A stretch of DNA of 34,496 nucleotides from Planctomycetia bacterium (GCA_021414115.1 JAIOPD010000022.1:1-34496), one strand, 5' to 3'. Counted from the first letter of the stretch, positions 22,137 through 31,755 are shown. Made by a program: numbers and translations. Notes: generated by a model not told the origin, from the sequence alone.

Positions 22137-23849
22137 TCAGGGAACCAGGGCAGGGCCACCGTCGGCGGGCGCACGCTCGGCACGGGGGCGGGGCCGCTGC
22201 ATCGGGGGCGGGGCGGCCTGCTGCACCGCGGCACTGGCGGCGATCGTCTGGATCGCGCCGGCATCGGCCGAGAGGCGAAGCGTGACGCCGCGGGTGACCG
22301 GCTGCAACGAGAACCGCACCTGCGTGGCGTCCTTGGCTGCCGCCTGCTCGGCCACCTCGCCGAGCATCTCGCCCTGCGGATCCTCGGGGTTGAATGCCTT
22401 TGTCATCTTCGCCGCGTAGCCGATCAGGCTCGCGAGCGACAGCTCGACACCCGTGATCGGCTTCGAATCGGGAAGCGGCTTGCCGCCGGCTCCGATCGCG
22501 GCAGCCAGTCGTTGGGGCACGTTGTCACCCGCCAGGAGATAGGCATACTCCGGCAGCACCGCGAGCGTGAGCGTGACCGTGTCGCCAAGCTGCTTGGCGG
22601 CGGGCGTGCCCGACACGTCGACGGTGACCTCGTGGAGCCGGGCGTCGCCCTGCTTGCCGGCGTCGAACTTCACCGACACATTCGCCGGCAGGCGGTCTTT
22701 GGCGCCCAGTCGCACCTTGACTTGCTTCTCGAGCGCCGCGCCGTCCTTGATCCGCATGCCGACAGTCAACGCCGGCAGCGGGTGCTGCTCGTCGGCCGCG
22801 CTCGTGTCGAGCGTCATGCCCGCATCGACACTTCCGGTTTCGAGCATGGCGGTGACGATGTCGCTGGCGAGGCCGGCAAGCGTGCTCGCCACCGGATCGC
22901 TTCCCCCTGCCGCGAGGGCACCGAGGATGCCCGCCTCGATCACCGCGCGGGCGGACGCCGGCACCGCCTGGGCGTAATGGCCCCGCACCGCGGCTGGCTT
23001 GCCATCGGAGGTGGCGGGCGAGCCGACCGTCGCCGCCGTCTTCGCAGCTTCTGTCCACACATCGGCCGCCGCGGAGCCCGGCGTCATCACGGTTGTCACG
23101 TCGAGGAGCATGCGATTCTTCTCCTTGTCGACGGCGAACCCGAACAGCAACTGCTCGACGTCGTCGAGGTTGTCGATCGCGGCCGCCAGGGGGGCGGCAT
23201 CCATCGCCTGCCCTTGAGCCGCTGCGTTTTGAGCGGCTTCGTCGAGCAAGCCCTTGAGCCGCTGCCGCATCTCGTCCGGCATCCGGGACGGGAAGAGTTC
23301 GACGCCGAGCGAGTAATCTTTGACGACCGGACCGATCAGCGGCAGTGGATCATCGATCCCGGCCGTCGCTCCCTCCTGCGAGATGATCGCCCAGCCGTTC
23401 CGTTCGGAGATCTCGACGGGCGGGGCGCCGGGAGGCGCGATGCGGAGCACGCCATCCACTTTCTCGACCGGTCCGGTCATGCCCTTGAGCGCCTCGAGGA
23501 GCTTGCCGAGATCCTTGACGGGCACAAAGGCGTGCGCCGAGGGAAGCGGGCCTCCTTCCGTGGTCACGATCACGCCGATGGGCCGCTTCACATCGAGCCC
23601 TGCCAGTCCCTTCCCTTGCGTCGCCAAGAGCAGGAACGACTCCGCGAACCCGGCGAGCGTGGGGTTGCCTACCTGTTCGCCAACCCAACTGAGCTGGTCG
23701 CGGAGATCGGCATAGCCATCGCAGGCGACGACGGCGATCACTGTCGGCTGGTTCGCCGCGCGGCTCACCGTTCCACCGCAGAGCATGGCGACCGCGGCCA
23801 AAGCAGCGGCGATTCCGCGGATGGGAAGGGAACACAAGCAGGGTCGCAT
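22137..23849 (-). CDS. Large exported protein of unknown function
   Basis: I do not recognise a characterised family in this 570-residue protein. The signal peptide is clear: MRPCLCSLPIRGIAAALAAV continuing with AMLCGGTVSRAA, with cleavage likely after SRA. The mature part has a repeated alpha/beta style with GVIVTTEGGPLPSAHAFVPV near residue 90 and a segment ISERNGWAIISQEGA. Mature residues include no Cys pairs, HExxH or other catalytic motif. The C-terminal 35 residues are Pro/Arg-rich (PPPMQRPRPRAERAP). Similar large exported proteins without assigned function are common in planctomycetes. The divergent neighbour is the site-2-type protease; lysA lies 24 bp downstream. Confidence 0.8.
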   Translation of the reverse strand: MRPCLCSLPIRGIAAALAAVAMLCGGTVSRAANQPTVIAVVACDGYADLRDQLSWVGEQVGNPTLAGFAESFLLLATQGKGLAGLDVKRPIGVIVTTEGGPLPSAHAFVPVKDLGKLLEALKGMTGPVEKVDGVLRIAPPGAPPVEISERNGWAIISQEGATAGIDDPLPLIGPVVKDYSLGVELFPSRMPDEMRQRLKGLLDEAAQNAAAQGQAMDAAPLAAAIDNLDDVEQLLFGFAVDKEKNRMLLDVTTVMTPGSAAADVWTEAAKTAATVGSPATSDGKPAAVRGHYAQAVPASARAVIEAGILGALAAGGSDPVASTLAGLASDIVTAMLETGSVDAGMTLDTSAADEQHPLPALTVGMRIKDGAALEKQVKVRLGAKDRLPANVSVKFDAGKQGDARLHEVTVDVSGTPAAKQLGDTVTLTLAVLPEYAYLLAGDNVPQRLAAAIGAGGKPLPDSKPITGVELSLASLIGYAAKMTKAFNPEDPQGEMLGEVAEQAAAKDATQVRFSLQPVTRGVTLRLSADAGAIQTIAASAAVQQAAPPPMQRPRPRAERAPADGGPALVP

Positions 23850-23940
23850 CGGGAAACCTCTGTGCTGGGGGCGGTATGGAAGAGGACCGTCCGAATCGTA
23901 TCAGATGGGTCGCGAAATCTGTATTCTGACGTCTCTCCTG

Positions 23941-24840
23941 ATGCAGCCCGCCCCTCTCCATCACGACGCCGAACTCGAGACGCTGCTGCGGTCCCCCGGG
24001 TCGCCACGGATTCGGCTTCAAGCCCTGCTCTATCTGCTCACCGGCCTGACCACGTTCGCCGCCGGCGCCGTGGGCTGGCAGCCGCTGGTGCTGGGTGTGG
24101 ATGAGATCGGCGGCGAGATCGCCGCCCACTGGCCACGCGGCCTCGCCTACACGGCCGCCGTGATGGCGGTGCTGACGGCGCACGAGGCCGGACACTTCAT
24201 CGCGGCCCGGCTCCACGGCATTCCGGCCACGCTGCCATTCTTCATTCCCGTGCCCGTGCTCCTCACCGGCACGCTGGGGGCCGTGATCGGCATGGAAGGC
24301 GGCCGCGCCAATCGGCGGCAACTTTTTGACATCGCGCTGGCCGGTCCGCTGGCAGGGCTCGTGGTCGCGGTGCCGATCCTCGCCTGGGGCATGCTCACCG
24401 GGACGGCCGACGCGTCGAATCCCTTCGCGCTGGCGCCGCTGGCCCGCTGGGTACAGACGATCGTGCGGCCCGACCTGTCGCCGGATCTGACGGTGGCCCC
24501 CAACGCGCTCTTCATGGCGGGCTGGGTCGGTCTGCTCGTGACCGGCCTCAATATGGTTCCCATCAGCCAGCTCGACGGCGGCCACATCTGTCGCGCGGTG
24601 TTCGGTCACCGTGGCGACTGGGTGGCCCGTGGCGTGCTCCTGGCAGCGATCGCCGCGGTCGTGGCCTTCGGCCAATACAACTGGGTCGTGATGCTCGTGA
24701 TCGTGACCCTGATGGGCGTCGATCATCCGCCCATTCGCGACGATGGCCGGCCTCTTGGCGCCCTGCGAACGGCCCTGGGGATCGCCTCGTTCCTGATCCC
24801 GATCGTCACCTTCATGCCCGAGCCGCTGCGGCTGGAATGA
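23941..24840 (+). CDS. Site-2-type intramembrane metalloprotease (M50 family)
   Basis: 299 residues with several hydrophobic spans. The zinc-binding and catalytic motif HEAGH (His81, Glu82, His85 in LTAHEAGHFIAARLHGIPAT) is present, and the downstream motif NMVPISQLDGGHI supplies the third zinc ligand (Asp) in the LDGGH segment. The arrangement fits cytoplasmic-membrane site-2 proteases, which cut membrane-bound substrates such as anti-sigma factors. No PDZ domain is seen, so it belongs to the short, PDZ-free type. ATG 23941 was chosen because it begins just before the conserved part and avoids overlap with the divergent gene; codons upstream to 23785 are also open. No Shine-Dalgarno is obvious. 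The substrate is unknown, as no sigma/anti-sigma pair is nearby. Confidence 0.88.
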   Translation: MQPAPLHHDAELETLLRSPGSPRIRLQALLYLLTGLTTFAAGAVGWQPLVLGVDEIGGEIAAHWPRGLAYTAAVMAVLTAHEAGHFIAARLHGIPATLPFFIPVPVLLTGTLGAVIGMEGGRANRRQLFDIALAGPLAGLVVAVPILAWGMLTGTADASNPFALAPLARWVQTIVRPDLSPDLTVAPNALFMAGWVGLLVTGLNMVPISQLDGGHICRAVFGHRGDWVARGVLLAAIAAVVAFGQYNWVVMLVIVTLMGVDHPPIRDDGRPLGALRTALGIASFLIPIVTFMPEPLRLE

Positions 24841-24848
24841 CGTCAATT

Positions 24849-24866
24849 ACCGGGCGATTGCCCGGT
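24849..24866. terminator. Hairpin just after the protease gene, possible terminator
   Basis: ACCGGGC-GATT-GCCCGGT is a 7-bp perfect stem with a 4-base loop, starting 9 bp after the stop codon. It is not followed by a T tract (GGCGAACC follows), so it is only a weak intrinsic terminator candidate and may act with Rho or mainly protect the 3' end. Confidence 0.35.
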
Positions 24867-24954
24867 GGCGAACCGCAGGCTATTCCTTGACGTATCCACG
24901 GGTGGCGTCGTTCCCCGACACGCTCCCGCCCCCCCGCACTCTCCGAGCCATCGC

Positions 24955-26400
24955 ATGTCGGCCACTCGCCGCTCTCGAAAGACCTCTTCCGGCCGCGATC
25001 GGCTCCGGGTCGAGGTGCTCGAACCGCGGCAGGTGCTCGCCTCGACACTCGTCGTCGTAGGCTCCGACATCGGTGCCGCGAGCACGCCGCTCATCCGGCT
25101 GATGAATGCCGAGACCGGCGCGATCGTCGCCCAGACGCTCGCGTTCGAGCAGGCTTTTCGCGGAGGTGTCCGCGTGGCGATGGCCGACGTGGACGGCAAT
25201 GGAACGGCCGAGATCCTGGCCGCTCCGGGGCCGGGTCGTGTCGGCGAAATCCGGGTCTTCGAACAGCAGGTCACGGGCGGCGCGACATCGCTGCGCGAGC
25301 TCGCCAACTTTCGCACCCAGCCGTTCGGCCCCGGCTCTCGCGGCGGCATCGACGTTGCCGGTGGGGATGTCGACGGCGACGGCCGCGATGACATCGTCGC
25401 GGCGGTGTCGCGCGGTCCGGGTCTGGTGAACGTGTATCGTGCGCCAGCCTTCGGCGAACCGATCTCGAATACCCCCTTCCGCACGTTCAGTCCCTTCTCT
25501 CCGACCTTCATCGGCGGTGCCTCCGTGGCCGTCGCCGATCTGGGCACCTTCACCAACGGCAGCCTTGTTGATGCAGCGCGGCCCGATGGCAAGGTCGAGA
25601 TCGTCGTGGGCAGCGGCGCGGGCATGGCGGCGCAGGTGGCGGTGTACGACGTGTCGACCTCGGCGCCACGGGTCGTCGACACCATCGCCGCGTTCACGAC
25701 CGGGTTTCGCGGCGGCGTGACGGTGACCGCGGGCCGGTACGATGCCGATCAGATCGACGACCTCGTCGTGTCGTCGGCCGCCGGCGGCCCGGGCACCGAG
25801 GTGTACGACGGCCGTGTGGGGGCCGCGGCGAACCCGCGGCTGGCGAGTTTCGCGGCGTTCGCCGGACTCTCCCGGGAGCGGGCCGCGGCCTTCGTGGCCG
25901 GCATCGACCGCAACGGCGACGGGCGGATCGACGGCTTCGTCGGCACCCAGGCCACCGCCGGCAACGGGGTCGCGCTGGTGTCGCAGGCCGGTAGCCGGAC
26001 GCAGGTCTTTTCGAACGCCATGGGCCCGCTGCGGGTCGCGGCGTTGCGGACGAGCTTCAACGACTTCGTGAGCACGCTCTCCGGGATGCGATACCGGGTG
26101 CTGACCCCGGCCGCTGGCACGGCTCCCACGTCGGGCCAGACGGTCCGCACGCAGTACACCGGCTGGCTCGTCGATGGCACGAAGTTCGACAGTTCGCGCG
26201 ACCGGGGGCAGCCCTTCGAGTTCAGGCTCGGCGCGGGGCAGGTGATCGCGGGCTGGGACGAGATCATCGCGCAGATGAAGCCGGGCGAGCGACGGACGGT
26301 GATCATTCCGCCGAGTCTCGCGTATGGCGGCACTGCACGCCCCAACATCCCCGCCAACTCGACGCTCGTGTTCGACATGGAGTTGTTGTCGGCGACCTGA
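24955..26400 (+). CDS. Exported beta-propeller-like protein fused to FKBP-type peptidyl-prolyl isomerase
   Basis: 481 residues. A basic start (MSATRRSRKTSSGRDRLRVE) precedes the planctomycete export motif VLEPRQVLAS (21-30), which marks surface or secreted proteins. Residues about 35-360 contain FG-GAP/VCBS-like repeats with calcium-binding-type loops: DVDGNGTAEILAA, DVDGDGRDDIVAA, DADQIDDLVVSS and DRNGDGRIDGFVG. The C-terminus (about 375-481) is a complete FKBP domain: VRTQYTGWLVDGTKFDSSRD, PFEFRLGAGQVIAGWDEI, RRTVIIPPSLAYGG and LVFDMELL. The fusion is unusual, because FKBPs normally stand alone or after a short signal peptide. The ATG at 24955 was chosen over an upstream in-frame ATG because the motif then sits about 20 residues in. 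Likely role: extracytoplasmic folding helper on a surface-anchored scaffold; this is inference. Confidence 0.85.
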   Translation: MSATRRSRKTSSGRDRLRVEVLEPRQVLASTLVVVGSDIGAASTPLIRLMNAETGAIVAQTLAFEQAFRGGVRVAMADVDGNGTAEILAAPGPGRVGEIRVFEQQVTGGATSLRELANFRTQPFGPGSRGGIDVAGGDVDGDGRDDIVAAVSRGPGLVNVYRAPAFGEPISNTPFRTFSPFSPTFIGGASVAVADLGTFTNGSLVDAARPDGKVEIVVGSGAGMAAQVAVYDVSTSAPRVVDTIAAFTTGFRGGVTVTAGRYDADQIDDLVVSSAAGGPGTEVYDGRVGAAANPRLASFAAFAGLSRERAAAFVAGIDRNGDGRIDGFVGTQATAGNGVALVSQAGSRTQVFSNAMGPLRVAALRTSFNDFVSTLSGMRYRVLTPAAGTAPTSGQTVRTQYTGWLVDGTKFDSSRDRGQPFEFRLGAGQVIAGWDEIIAQMKPGERRTVIIPPSLAYGGTARPNIPANSTLVFDMELLSAT

Positions 26401-26436
26401 GCGTGAGGGTGTCGCGGAACGAGGCTGGGTGGAGGG

Positions 26437-26473
26437 CGTATTCCCCGCGCTCGCGCTTGGGGCTTCCTTGCGG
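26437..26473. repeat. Dispersed GC-rich repeat, right-arm copy with part of the spacer
   Basis: CGTATTCCCCGCGCTCGCGC then TTGGGGCTTCCTTGCGG matches the arms at 8163, 9885 and 18184. Upstream, GTCGCGGAACGAGGCTGGGT (from 26411) resembles the centre of composite copy B (GCCGCGGAGCGAGTTCGGGT), so this copy preserves half of the composite element. It lies between convergent genes. Confidence 0.75.
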
Positions 26474-26543
26474 AGAGATGCAGCCAAGCGCATGGAGATG
26501 GCTCCGCCGCTGCTCTGGAAGCCGGCCGCGCGAGCGGCTGAAA

Positions 26544-28409
26544 TCACGGCCGCCGGACGGTGACGGTGAGTTCACCCTCGTTGTCGGCGAGCTGCGTCCA
26601 GTCGTCGTCGCACCGCAGGAAGAGTTGGCCGTCCACGGGGGCGGTGAACGACGACCGTGCGGCCAAAGGAATCGGCGTGGTGAGCGCGAAATCGTGGAAG
26701 ATCGTCGCCACGAGCCTGCCGTGGCCGGCACCGTCACCGTCGGCACCGCCGTCGGCGGCAGCCTTGGCGGTCCGCCACGTGCCCGCGGCCTCGACGTCGT
26801 AGGTCGCGCCCTGCTCGACGATGATCCCGCCCGCCTGCCAGCCCCTGGCGGCCGCGACCTTGACCTTCGCGTCGGCGCCCACGGCGAGCGGGCGGAACTT
26901 CGCCTTCCAGGGCCAGGCGGTGAGGTCGGCGCGGTAGCCGTTGCCCACGGCCTCGAGGAACCGGTCGTACTCGAAGGCGATCTCGCGGGCGACGGGGCCG
27001 TAGACCGCGTCGAACGACGCCCCCGGCCGCTCCTCCATCAGGGCCACGGCGAGCGGCTTGAAGCGGTCGGCGTAGTTGGGGTTGTAGGCGAGGAGATGAC
27101 AGAGGGCCCATCGCCATGCGTAGTCCTGCCAGCCACCCGCCGGCTCACGGCCGGGCACGGCGATCTCGCCGAGCGATCGCTTCGGGGATGTGATGCGGAT
27201 GTAGCCCATCACCGCAGGTTCGATTTCGACGGCCGTGTCACCGTCGCGCCAGTAGTTGCCCAGTTCGGCCACTCCTTCGGCGAGCCACGTCGGGCCGGTG
27301 GATCCAAACGTGAGATGGCAGAAGCCGTGCACGCACTCGTGCTGGATCACGCCGTGGTCGGCGCACGAATAGAGCTCGGCCCGCCGCTGCGGACCGAGCG
27401 ACGAGTTGAAACACACCCCCTCGCGGCGGCGGATCTTCTCGATCCCCATCGGCTCCTTGAGCGTGCCCGCGGGCCAGACCGCGAGGTCGTCGACGATGAA
27501 GCCCTCGACAACGCCGGTGCTCTGGCGGCCGAAATACTTCTCCAGCAGGCCCACCATCCGCTCGAGCTTGTCGCGGATCACGGCCCATTCGCGGTCCGAC
27601 AGGTCGGTGAGGAACGCGAAGTGGGGCGAGCGGACGAGCCGCGGCTCCTTGAGCGGCAGGTCGGAGAGCGAGCGATACTTGTTTTCGAGCGCGTCGTCGC
27701 CGCGGTCGGCGACGGCCGCGGCCGCGCCGTTCTCGACGACGAGCGTCTTGGCGACCAGGTCGCCCGAGTCGAGCTTCGCCGCCTCCAGGCGGACCACCGT
27801 CGCGCCCGGCTCGATCCGCTTGAGGTCGGTGCTCAGGAGCCGTGCCTTGGCTCCATCCGCCAGCTTGACCGCCACGAGCGTCTTCTTCTTGAACGGCTGT
27901 CCGGCGGGCAGTTCGACCACGAGCCTGGTCTTGAGCGCCTTGCTCACCGGGGCGGTGACGTCGCAGGCCGTGACCTCCTTGGGCGTCGTCGGCTCCGTGC
28001 CGTCCCAGACCACGCCGACCGTCGCTGCGGCGGCGTCGATGAGCGTCACCTCGCCGACATCGCCGTCCACCGTGCCCTTGCCGCTGAGCCGGGCCTTGAA
28101 GCGGACGATCTGGCCGGGCTTGAGTTTGGCCGCATCGATCGCGCCGCCGACCTGCACCTCGGCCGGAAAGGCGAGGAGGCGTCCGTCGGCGAGCGGCACA
28201 CCCTGCTCGTCGGGCTTCTGCACGCGGACCTCGTGCCGCGTGCCCGCGACGTCGCGAACGGTGACCCGGCTGCCGGCCACCGACTCCACCGTGCCGGTGA
28301 GCGACACCTGCTCGACGATCCGCAGCTGCCCGCGGGCCTCGAAGGACAGGCCCGCGCAGGCGACCGACGCAATCACGCCCGCGAACAGACGCATTCGACC
28401 ACGGAGCAT
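26544..28409 (-). CDS. Exported gluzincin-like metalloprotease with lectin-like C-terminal domain
   Basis: 621 residues. A signal peptide ([20 protein letters not shown], likely cut after ARG) precedes an N-terminal all-beta region. The central part carries [20 protein letters not shown] then AEGVAE: His357, Glu358, His361 and Glu378 form a HExxH(16)E zinc site typical of gluzincins. The C-terminal 120 residues (about 500-621, with [28 protein letters not shown] and [20 protein letters not shown]) resemble PA-IL/LecA-like galactose-binding lectins. The ATG at 28409 is supported by AAGGGAG at 28425-28419. The protein should act outside the cytoplasm on a protein or glycoconjugate. The protease call rests on the motif and the lectin call is tentative. 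Confidence 0.75.
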   Translation of the reverse strand: MLRGRMRLFAGVIASVACAGLSFEARGQLRIVEQVSLTGTVESVAGSRVTVRDVAGTRHEVRVQKPDEQGVPLADGRLLAFPAEVQVGGAIDAAKLKPGQIVRFKARLSGKGTVDGDVGEVTLIDAAAATVGVVWDGTEPTTPKEVTACDVTAPVSKALKTRLVVELPAGQPFKKKTLVAVKLADGAKARLLSTDLKRIEPGATVVRLEAAKLDSGDLVAKTLVVENGAAAAVADRGDDALENKYRSLSDLPLKEPRLVRSPHFAFLTDLSDREWAVIRDKLERMVGLLEKYFGRQSTGVVEGFIVDDLAVWPAGTLKEPMGIEKIRRREGVCFNSSLGPQRRAELYSCADHGVIQHECVHGFCHLTFGSTGPTWLAEGVAELGNYWRDGDTAVEIEPAVMGYIRITSPKRSLGEIAVPGREPAGGWQDYAWRWALCHLLAYNPNYADRFKPLAVALMEERPGASFDAVYGPVAREIAFEYDRFLEAVGNGYRADLTAWPWKAKFRPLAVGADAKVKVAAARGWQAGGIIVEQGATYDVEAAGTWRTAKAAADGGADGDGAGHGRLVATIFHDFALTTPIPLAARSSFTAPVDGQLFLRCDDDWTQLADNEGELTVTVRRP

Positions 28410-28562
28410 GACGGGCAACTCCCTTTGCAAAAACCTTCCGCATCGTAGCCGACGGGCCGAGGCTCCGTTCAATCCGCGAGCCCCAGTCGCGTTCGTTGAC
28501 GATGTCCCGGGGCCGACCGACAATCGGGCAGCGGCCTCGAACATGCCCCGGTTGCCCAGCAC

Positions 28563-28567
28563 GGAGG
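28563..28567 (+). promoter_or_regulatory. Strong Shine-Dalgarno deciding the glyA start
   Basis: GGAGG lies 8 nt before a GTG at 28576. The in-frame ATG at 28543, 11 codons earlier, has no comparable site (upstream GCGGCCTCGAAC), so the GTG is the better start. Confidence 0.7.
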
Positions 28568-28575
28568 ATACCCAG

Positions 28576-29850
28576 GTGAACTCCCAGCCCAATTTCATCG
28601 AAAGCGAAGATCCCGAGGTCTGGTCCGCCATCGCCGCGGAGCAGGTGCGGCAGCAGGAAGGCCTCGAGATGATCGCCAGCGAAAACTTCACGAGCCCGGC
28701 CGTGATGCAGGCCGTCGGGAGCGTGTTGACGAACAAGTATGCCGAGGGCTATCCGGGCCACCGCTATTACGGCGGCTGCGAGTTCGTCGATAAGGTCGAA
28801 GACATCGCCCGCGAGCGGTTGAAGAGCTTGTTCGGGGCCGAGCACGTCAACGTCCAGCCTCACTCCGGCAGTCAGGCCAACGCTGCCGTCTATCTCTGCG
28901 CGATCCAGCCGGGCGACACCGTCCTCGCCTTCGATCTGGCCCACGGCGGCCACCTCACGCACGGCATGAAGCTCAACGCCTCGGGCATTCTCTACAAGTT
29001 CGTGCACTATGGCGTCCGCCGCGGCGACCACCTGCTCGACTTCGATCAGATCGCCACGCTGGCCCGCGAGCACAAGCCGAAACTGATCGTCGCCGGTGCC
29101 AGCGCCTATCCCCGCGAGATCCCGCACGGCCGGTTCGCGGAGATCGCCCGCGAGGTGGGGGCGAAACTGATGGTCGACATGGCCCACTACGCCGGCCTCG
29201 TCGCCGCGGGCATCCACGACAACCCGGTGCCCGTGGCCGACTTCGTGACGAGCACGACCCACAAGACGCTTCGCGGCCCACGGGGCGGCATCGCGATGTG
29301 CCGCGCGGAAAACGCCAAGGCCCTCGACCGGTCGGTCTTCCCCGGCCAGCAGGGCGGCCCGCTCATGCACGTGATCGCCGGCAAGGCGGTGGCCTTTCGT
29401 GAGGCGCTCGAGCCGGCCTTCAAGACCTACGCGACACAGGTCGTCGACAACGCACGGACCCTCGCCGAGGCCCTGGCCTCCGGCGGCGTGAAGCTCGTCA
29501 GTGGCGGCACCGACAACCACCTGATGCTCGTGGATGTCACGCCGCTCTCCATTGGCGGCAAGCTGGCCGAGGAGACGCTCGACCGCTGCGGCATCACCTG
29601 CAACAAAAACATGATCCCCTATGACGAGCGGAAGCCGATGGACCCCTCGGGCATCCGCCTCGGCACGCCGGCGCTCACCACCCGCGGCATGGGCCGCGAC
29701 GAGATGAAGCGGATCGCAGGGTGGATTCTGCAGGTCTTGAAGTCGCCGGGCGATGCGGCCGTGCTCGAGTCGACGCGGCGGGAAGTGGCCGCGCTCGCCG
29801 AGCAGTTCCCCGTCCCGGCGGCGAAGCTCGAAGAGGCGGTCGCGGGATGA
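28576..29850 (+). CDS. glyA: Serine hydroxymethyltransferase
   Basis: 424 residues from a GTG start; usual length 415-430. The cytoplasmic PLP enzyme interconverts serine and glycine with tetrahydrofolate, feeding one-carbon metabolism. Family signatures: [17 protein letters not shown] (30-46), [16 protein letters not shown] (52-67), [15 protein letters not shown] (92-106), and the PLP lysine Lys230 in [15 protein letters not shown]. The C-terminus has [20 protein letters not shown] then [10 protein letters not shown]. The next gene starts inside its last codons (ATGA at 29847-29850), so it is translationally coupled to the polyamine genes. This links one-carbon and putrescine genes in one transcript, possibly for coordinated growth-related expression; that is inference. 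Confidence 0.97.
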   Translation: MNSQPNFIESEDPEVWSAIAAEQVRQQEGLEMIASENFTSPAVMQAVGSVLTNKYAEGYPGHRYYGGCEFVDKVEDIARERLKSLFGAEHVNVQPHSGSQANAAVYLCAIQPGDTVLAFDLAHGGHLTHGMKLNASGILYKFVHYGVRRGDHLLDFDQIATLAREHKPKLIVAGASAYPREIPHGRFAEIAREVGAKLMVDMAHYAGLVAAGIHDNPVPVADFVTSTTHKTLRGPRGGIAMCRAENAKALDRSVFPGQQGGPLMHVIAGKAVAFREALEPAFKTYATQVVDNARTLAEALASGGVKLVSGGTDNHLMLVDVTPLSIGGKLAEETLDRCGITCNKNMIPYDERKPMDPSGIRLGTPALTTRGMGRDEMKRIAGWILQVLKSPGDAAVLESTRREVAALAEQFPVPAAKLEEAVAG

Positions 29851-30719
29851 ACGGCCGCGGCAGCGTCGTGCGGATCGGACTGGTGCAGTCTGCCTGCTCG
29901 GCCTCGCGGGAAGACAATATCGCGCAGGCTCTCGCCGGCATCGCCGAGGCGGCCGCAGCCGGCGCGGAGGTGGTCTGCCTTCAGGAACTCTTCGCCGGCG
30001 AATACCCCTGTCAGTCCGAGGACCACGCCCGGTTCGCCGAGGCGGAAGTGGTGCCGGGATCGCTCACCGAGAAGCTTTCCGCGGCGGCCCGCAGGCATCG
30101 CGTCGTGCTTCTCGGGAGCGTGTTCGAGCGGCGGAGCGCCGGCCTGTTCCACAACACCGCGGTGGTCTTCGACGCCGACGGCTCGACAGCCGGCGTCTAT
30201 CGCAAGATGCACATCCCGGACGACCCGCACTACTACGAGAAGTTCTATTTCGCGCCGGGCGACACCGGGTTCATGAGCGTGCCCACGAGCCGGCTCGCCG
30301 TGGGGCCGCTGGTCTGCTGGGACCAGTGGTATCCCGAGGCCGCCAGGCTCACGGCGCTGGCGGGCGCGCAGGCGATCTTCTACCCCACGGCCATCGGCTG
30401 GCTGGATGGGGAGGAGTCGCTGCACCGCGAGCAGTATGACGCGTGGGACACGATGCTCCGCAGCCATGCGATCGCCAATGGGGTGTTCGTCGTGGCGGTC
30501 AACCGCACCGGCCGCGAGGGGCCGCTCCGCTTCTGGGGGGCGAGCGTCGTCTACGCCCCCAACGGCGAGGTCCTCCTGAAGGCAGGCCACGACGCCCCCG
30601 AGACGCTCGTCTGCGAGTGCGATCTTGACCGCATCGAGTGGTCGCGAACGCGGTGGCCCTTCTTTCGCGACCGGCGGATCGACGCCTACGGCCACCTGCT
30701 CGACCGCTGGGGGTCGTGA
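29847..30719 (+). CDS. aguB: N-carbamoylputrescine amidase (carbon-nitrogen hydrolase)
   Basis: 290 residues, of the nitrilase superfamily. The enzyme removes the carbamoyl group from N-carbamoylputrescine, giving putrescine, CO2 and ammonia. The catalytic triad is visible as Glu47 ([15 protein letters not shown]), Lys120 ([18 protein letters not shown]) and Cys157 ([16 protein letters not shown]). The motif [15 protein letters not shown] is characteristic of the plant- and bacterial-type amidase of this pathway. Its ATG overlaps glyA's stop (ATGA). The agmatine deiminase gene follows at 4 bp, confirming the pathway: agmatine to N-carbamoylputrescine to putrescine. Full length, no odd features. 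Confidence 0.95.
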   Translation: MNGRGSVVRIGLVQSACSASREDNIAQALAGIAEAAAAGAEVVCLQELFAGEYPCQSEDHARFAEAEVVPGSLTEKLSAAARRHRVVLLGSVFERRSAGLFHNTAVVFDADGSTAGVYRKMHIPDDPHYYEKFYFAPGDTGFMSVPTSRLAVGPLVCWDQWYPEAARLTALAGAQAIFYPTAIGWLDGEESLHREQYDAWDTMLRSHAIANGVFVVAVNRTGREGPLRFWGASVVYAPNGEVLLKAGHDAPETLVCECDLDRIEWSRTRWPFFRDRRIDAYGHLLDRWGS

Positions 30720-30723
30720 CGGC

Positions 30724-31755
30724 ATGCCCGACTACCGGCTGCCGGCCGAGTGGGAGCCGCACGCCGCCACGTGGCTGGCGTGGCCCCACCGCCGCGCGAC
30801 GTTCCTGGGCCCCTTCGCCGCGATCCCGCCGGTCTACGCGCGGCTCGCGCGGCTCGTCGCTGCACACGAGCCGGTGCGGATCGTCGGCGCGCGCGACGTG
30901 CTCGCCGCACCGCGGGCGCTCTTGGCCGACGAGCCCAACGTCGCCTTCCTCGAACTGCCCACGAGCGACTCCTGGATCCGCGATACGGGGCCTGTGTTCA
31001 TGGTGCCGCGCGGGCGAACGGGCTCGCGGCCGGCCGCGGTCTGCTGGGACTGGAACGCATGGGGCGGAAAGTATCCGCCGTGGGATGCCGACGCGGGGGT
31101 GTCGCGGGGCATCGCGGAGCATCTCGGCATGGAGAGCCTCGTGCCGCACGTCGTGCTCGAGGGAGGCGCGATCGAGACCGACGGCGATGGCACGCTGCTT
31201 GCCAACGAACGGTGCGTGGTCGATCCGCGTCGGAATCCCGGCCTCGATCGCGACGCGATGGCGGCGGTCCTCGAGCGGTGGCTGTCGGTCGAGCGCGTGC
31301 TCTGGGTGGGAGGTGACCTCGCCGGCGACGACACCGACGGCCACATCGACCAGCTCGCGCGGTTCGTGGCCCCCGGCCGCGTGCTCGCGGCGCGGCAGCC
31401 CGAGGCGCTCGATCCCAACCACGCGGGGCTCGAGGCCAACCTGGCGATCTTGCGTCGTCACGTCGACGCCCGGGGCCGACGGCTCGAGGTCGTGCCCGTC
31501 GACATCCCGGCATGCTTCGCCTTCGAGGGCACGCAGCTGCCCGCGAGCCATCTGAACTTTTACGTCGCCAACGGTCTCGTCGTGGTGCCCGTCTTCGGCG
31601 GCGCGACCGACGAGCCGGCGCTGGCGACGATCGCCGGATGCTTCCCTGATCGCCGGATCGAGCCCTTCGACTGCCGCGAGCTCGTCCGCGGCCGCGGCGG
31701 CGTGCATTGCGTCACGCGGGAAGAACCGGCCATCACGCCGGACGAACCGGCTTAA
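30724..31755 (+). CDS. aguA: Agmatine deiminase
   Basis: 343 residues. It converts agmatine to N-carbamoylputrescine and ammonia, working with the amidase upstream. Visible marks are the start MPDYRLPAEWEPHAATWLAW, then SDSWIRDTGPVFMV, CWDWNAWGGKYPPWDADAG, VLEGGAIETDGDGTLL and DTDGHIDQLARFVAPGRVLA. The catalytic cysteine is Cys329 in GRGGVHCVTREEPA. This is the PAD_porph type, common in bacteria. It starts 4 bp after the amidase stop. No arginine decarboxylase is in the window, so agmatine must come from elsewhere in the genome or from outside. Confidence 0.95.
   Translation: MPDYRLPAEWEPHAATWLAWPHRRATFLGPFAAIPPVYARLARLVAAHEPVRIVGARDVLAAPRALLADEPNVAFLELPTSDSWIRDTGPVFMVPRGRTGSRPAAVCWDWNAWGGKYPPWDADAGVSRGIAEHLGMESLVPHVVLEGGAIETDGDGTLLANERCVVDPRRNPGLDRDAMAAVLERWLSVERVLWVGGDLAGDDTDGHIDQLARFVAPGRVLAARQPEALDPNHAGLEANLAILRRHVDARGRRLEVVPVDIPACFAFEGTQLPASHLNFYVANGLVVVPVFGGATDEPALATIAGCFPDRRIEPFDCRELVRGRGGVHCVTREEPAITPDEPA

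Noticed and set aside
20856-24104. Very long open frame on the plus strand over lysA and the exported protein
   Set aside because: It is antisense to two convincing genes, is Arg/Gly/His-rich and shows no family motif. Long antisense frames are expected in DNA this GC-rich.
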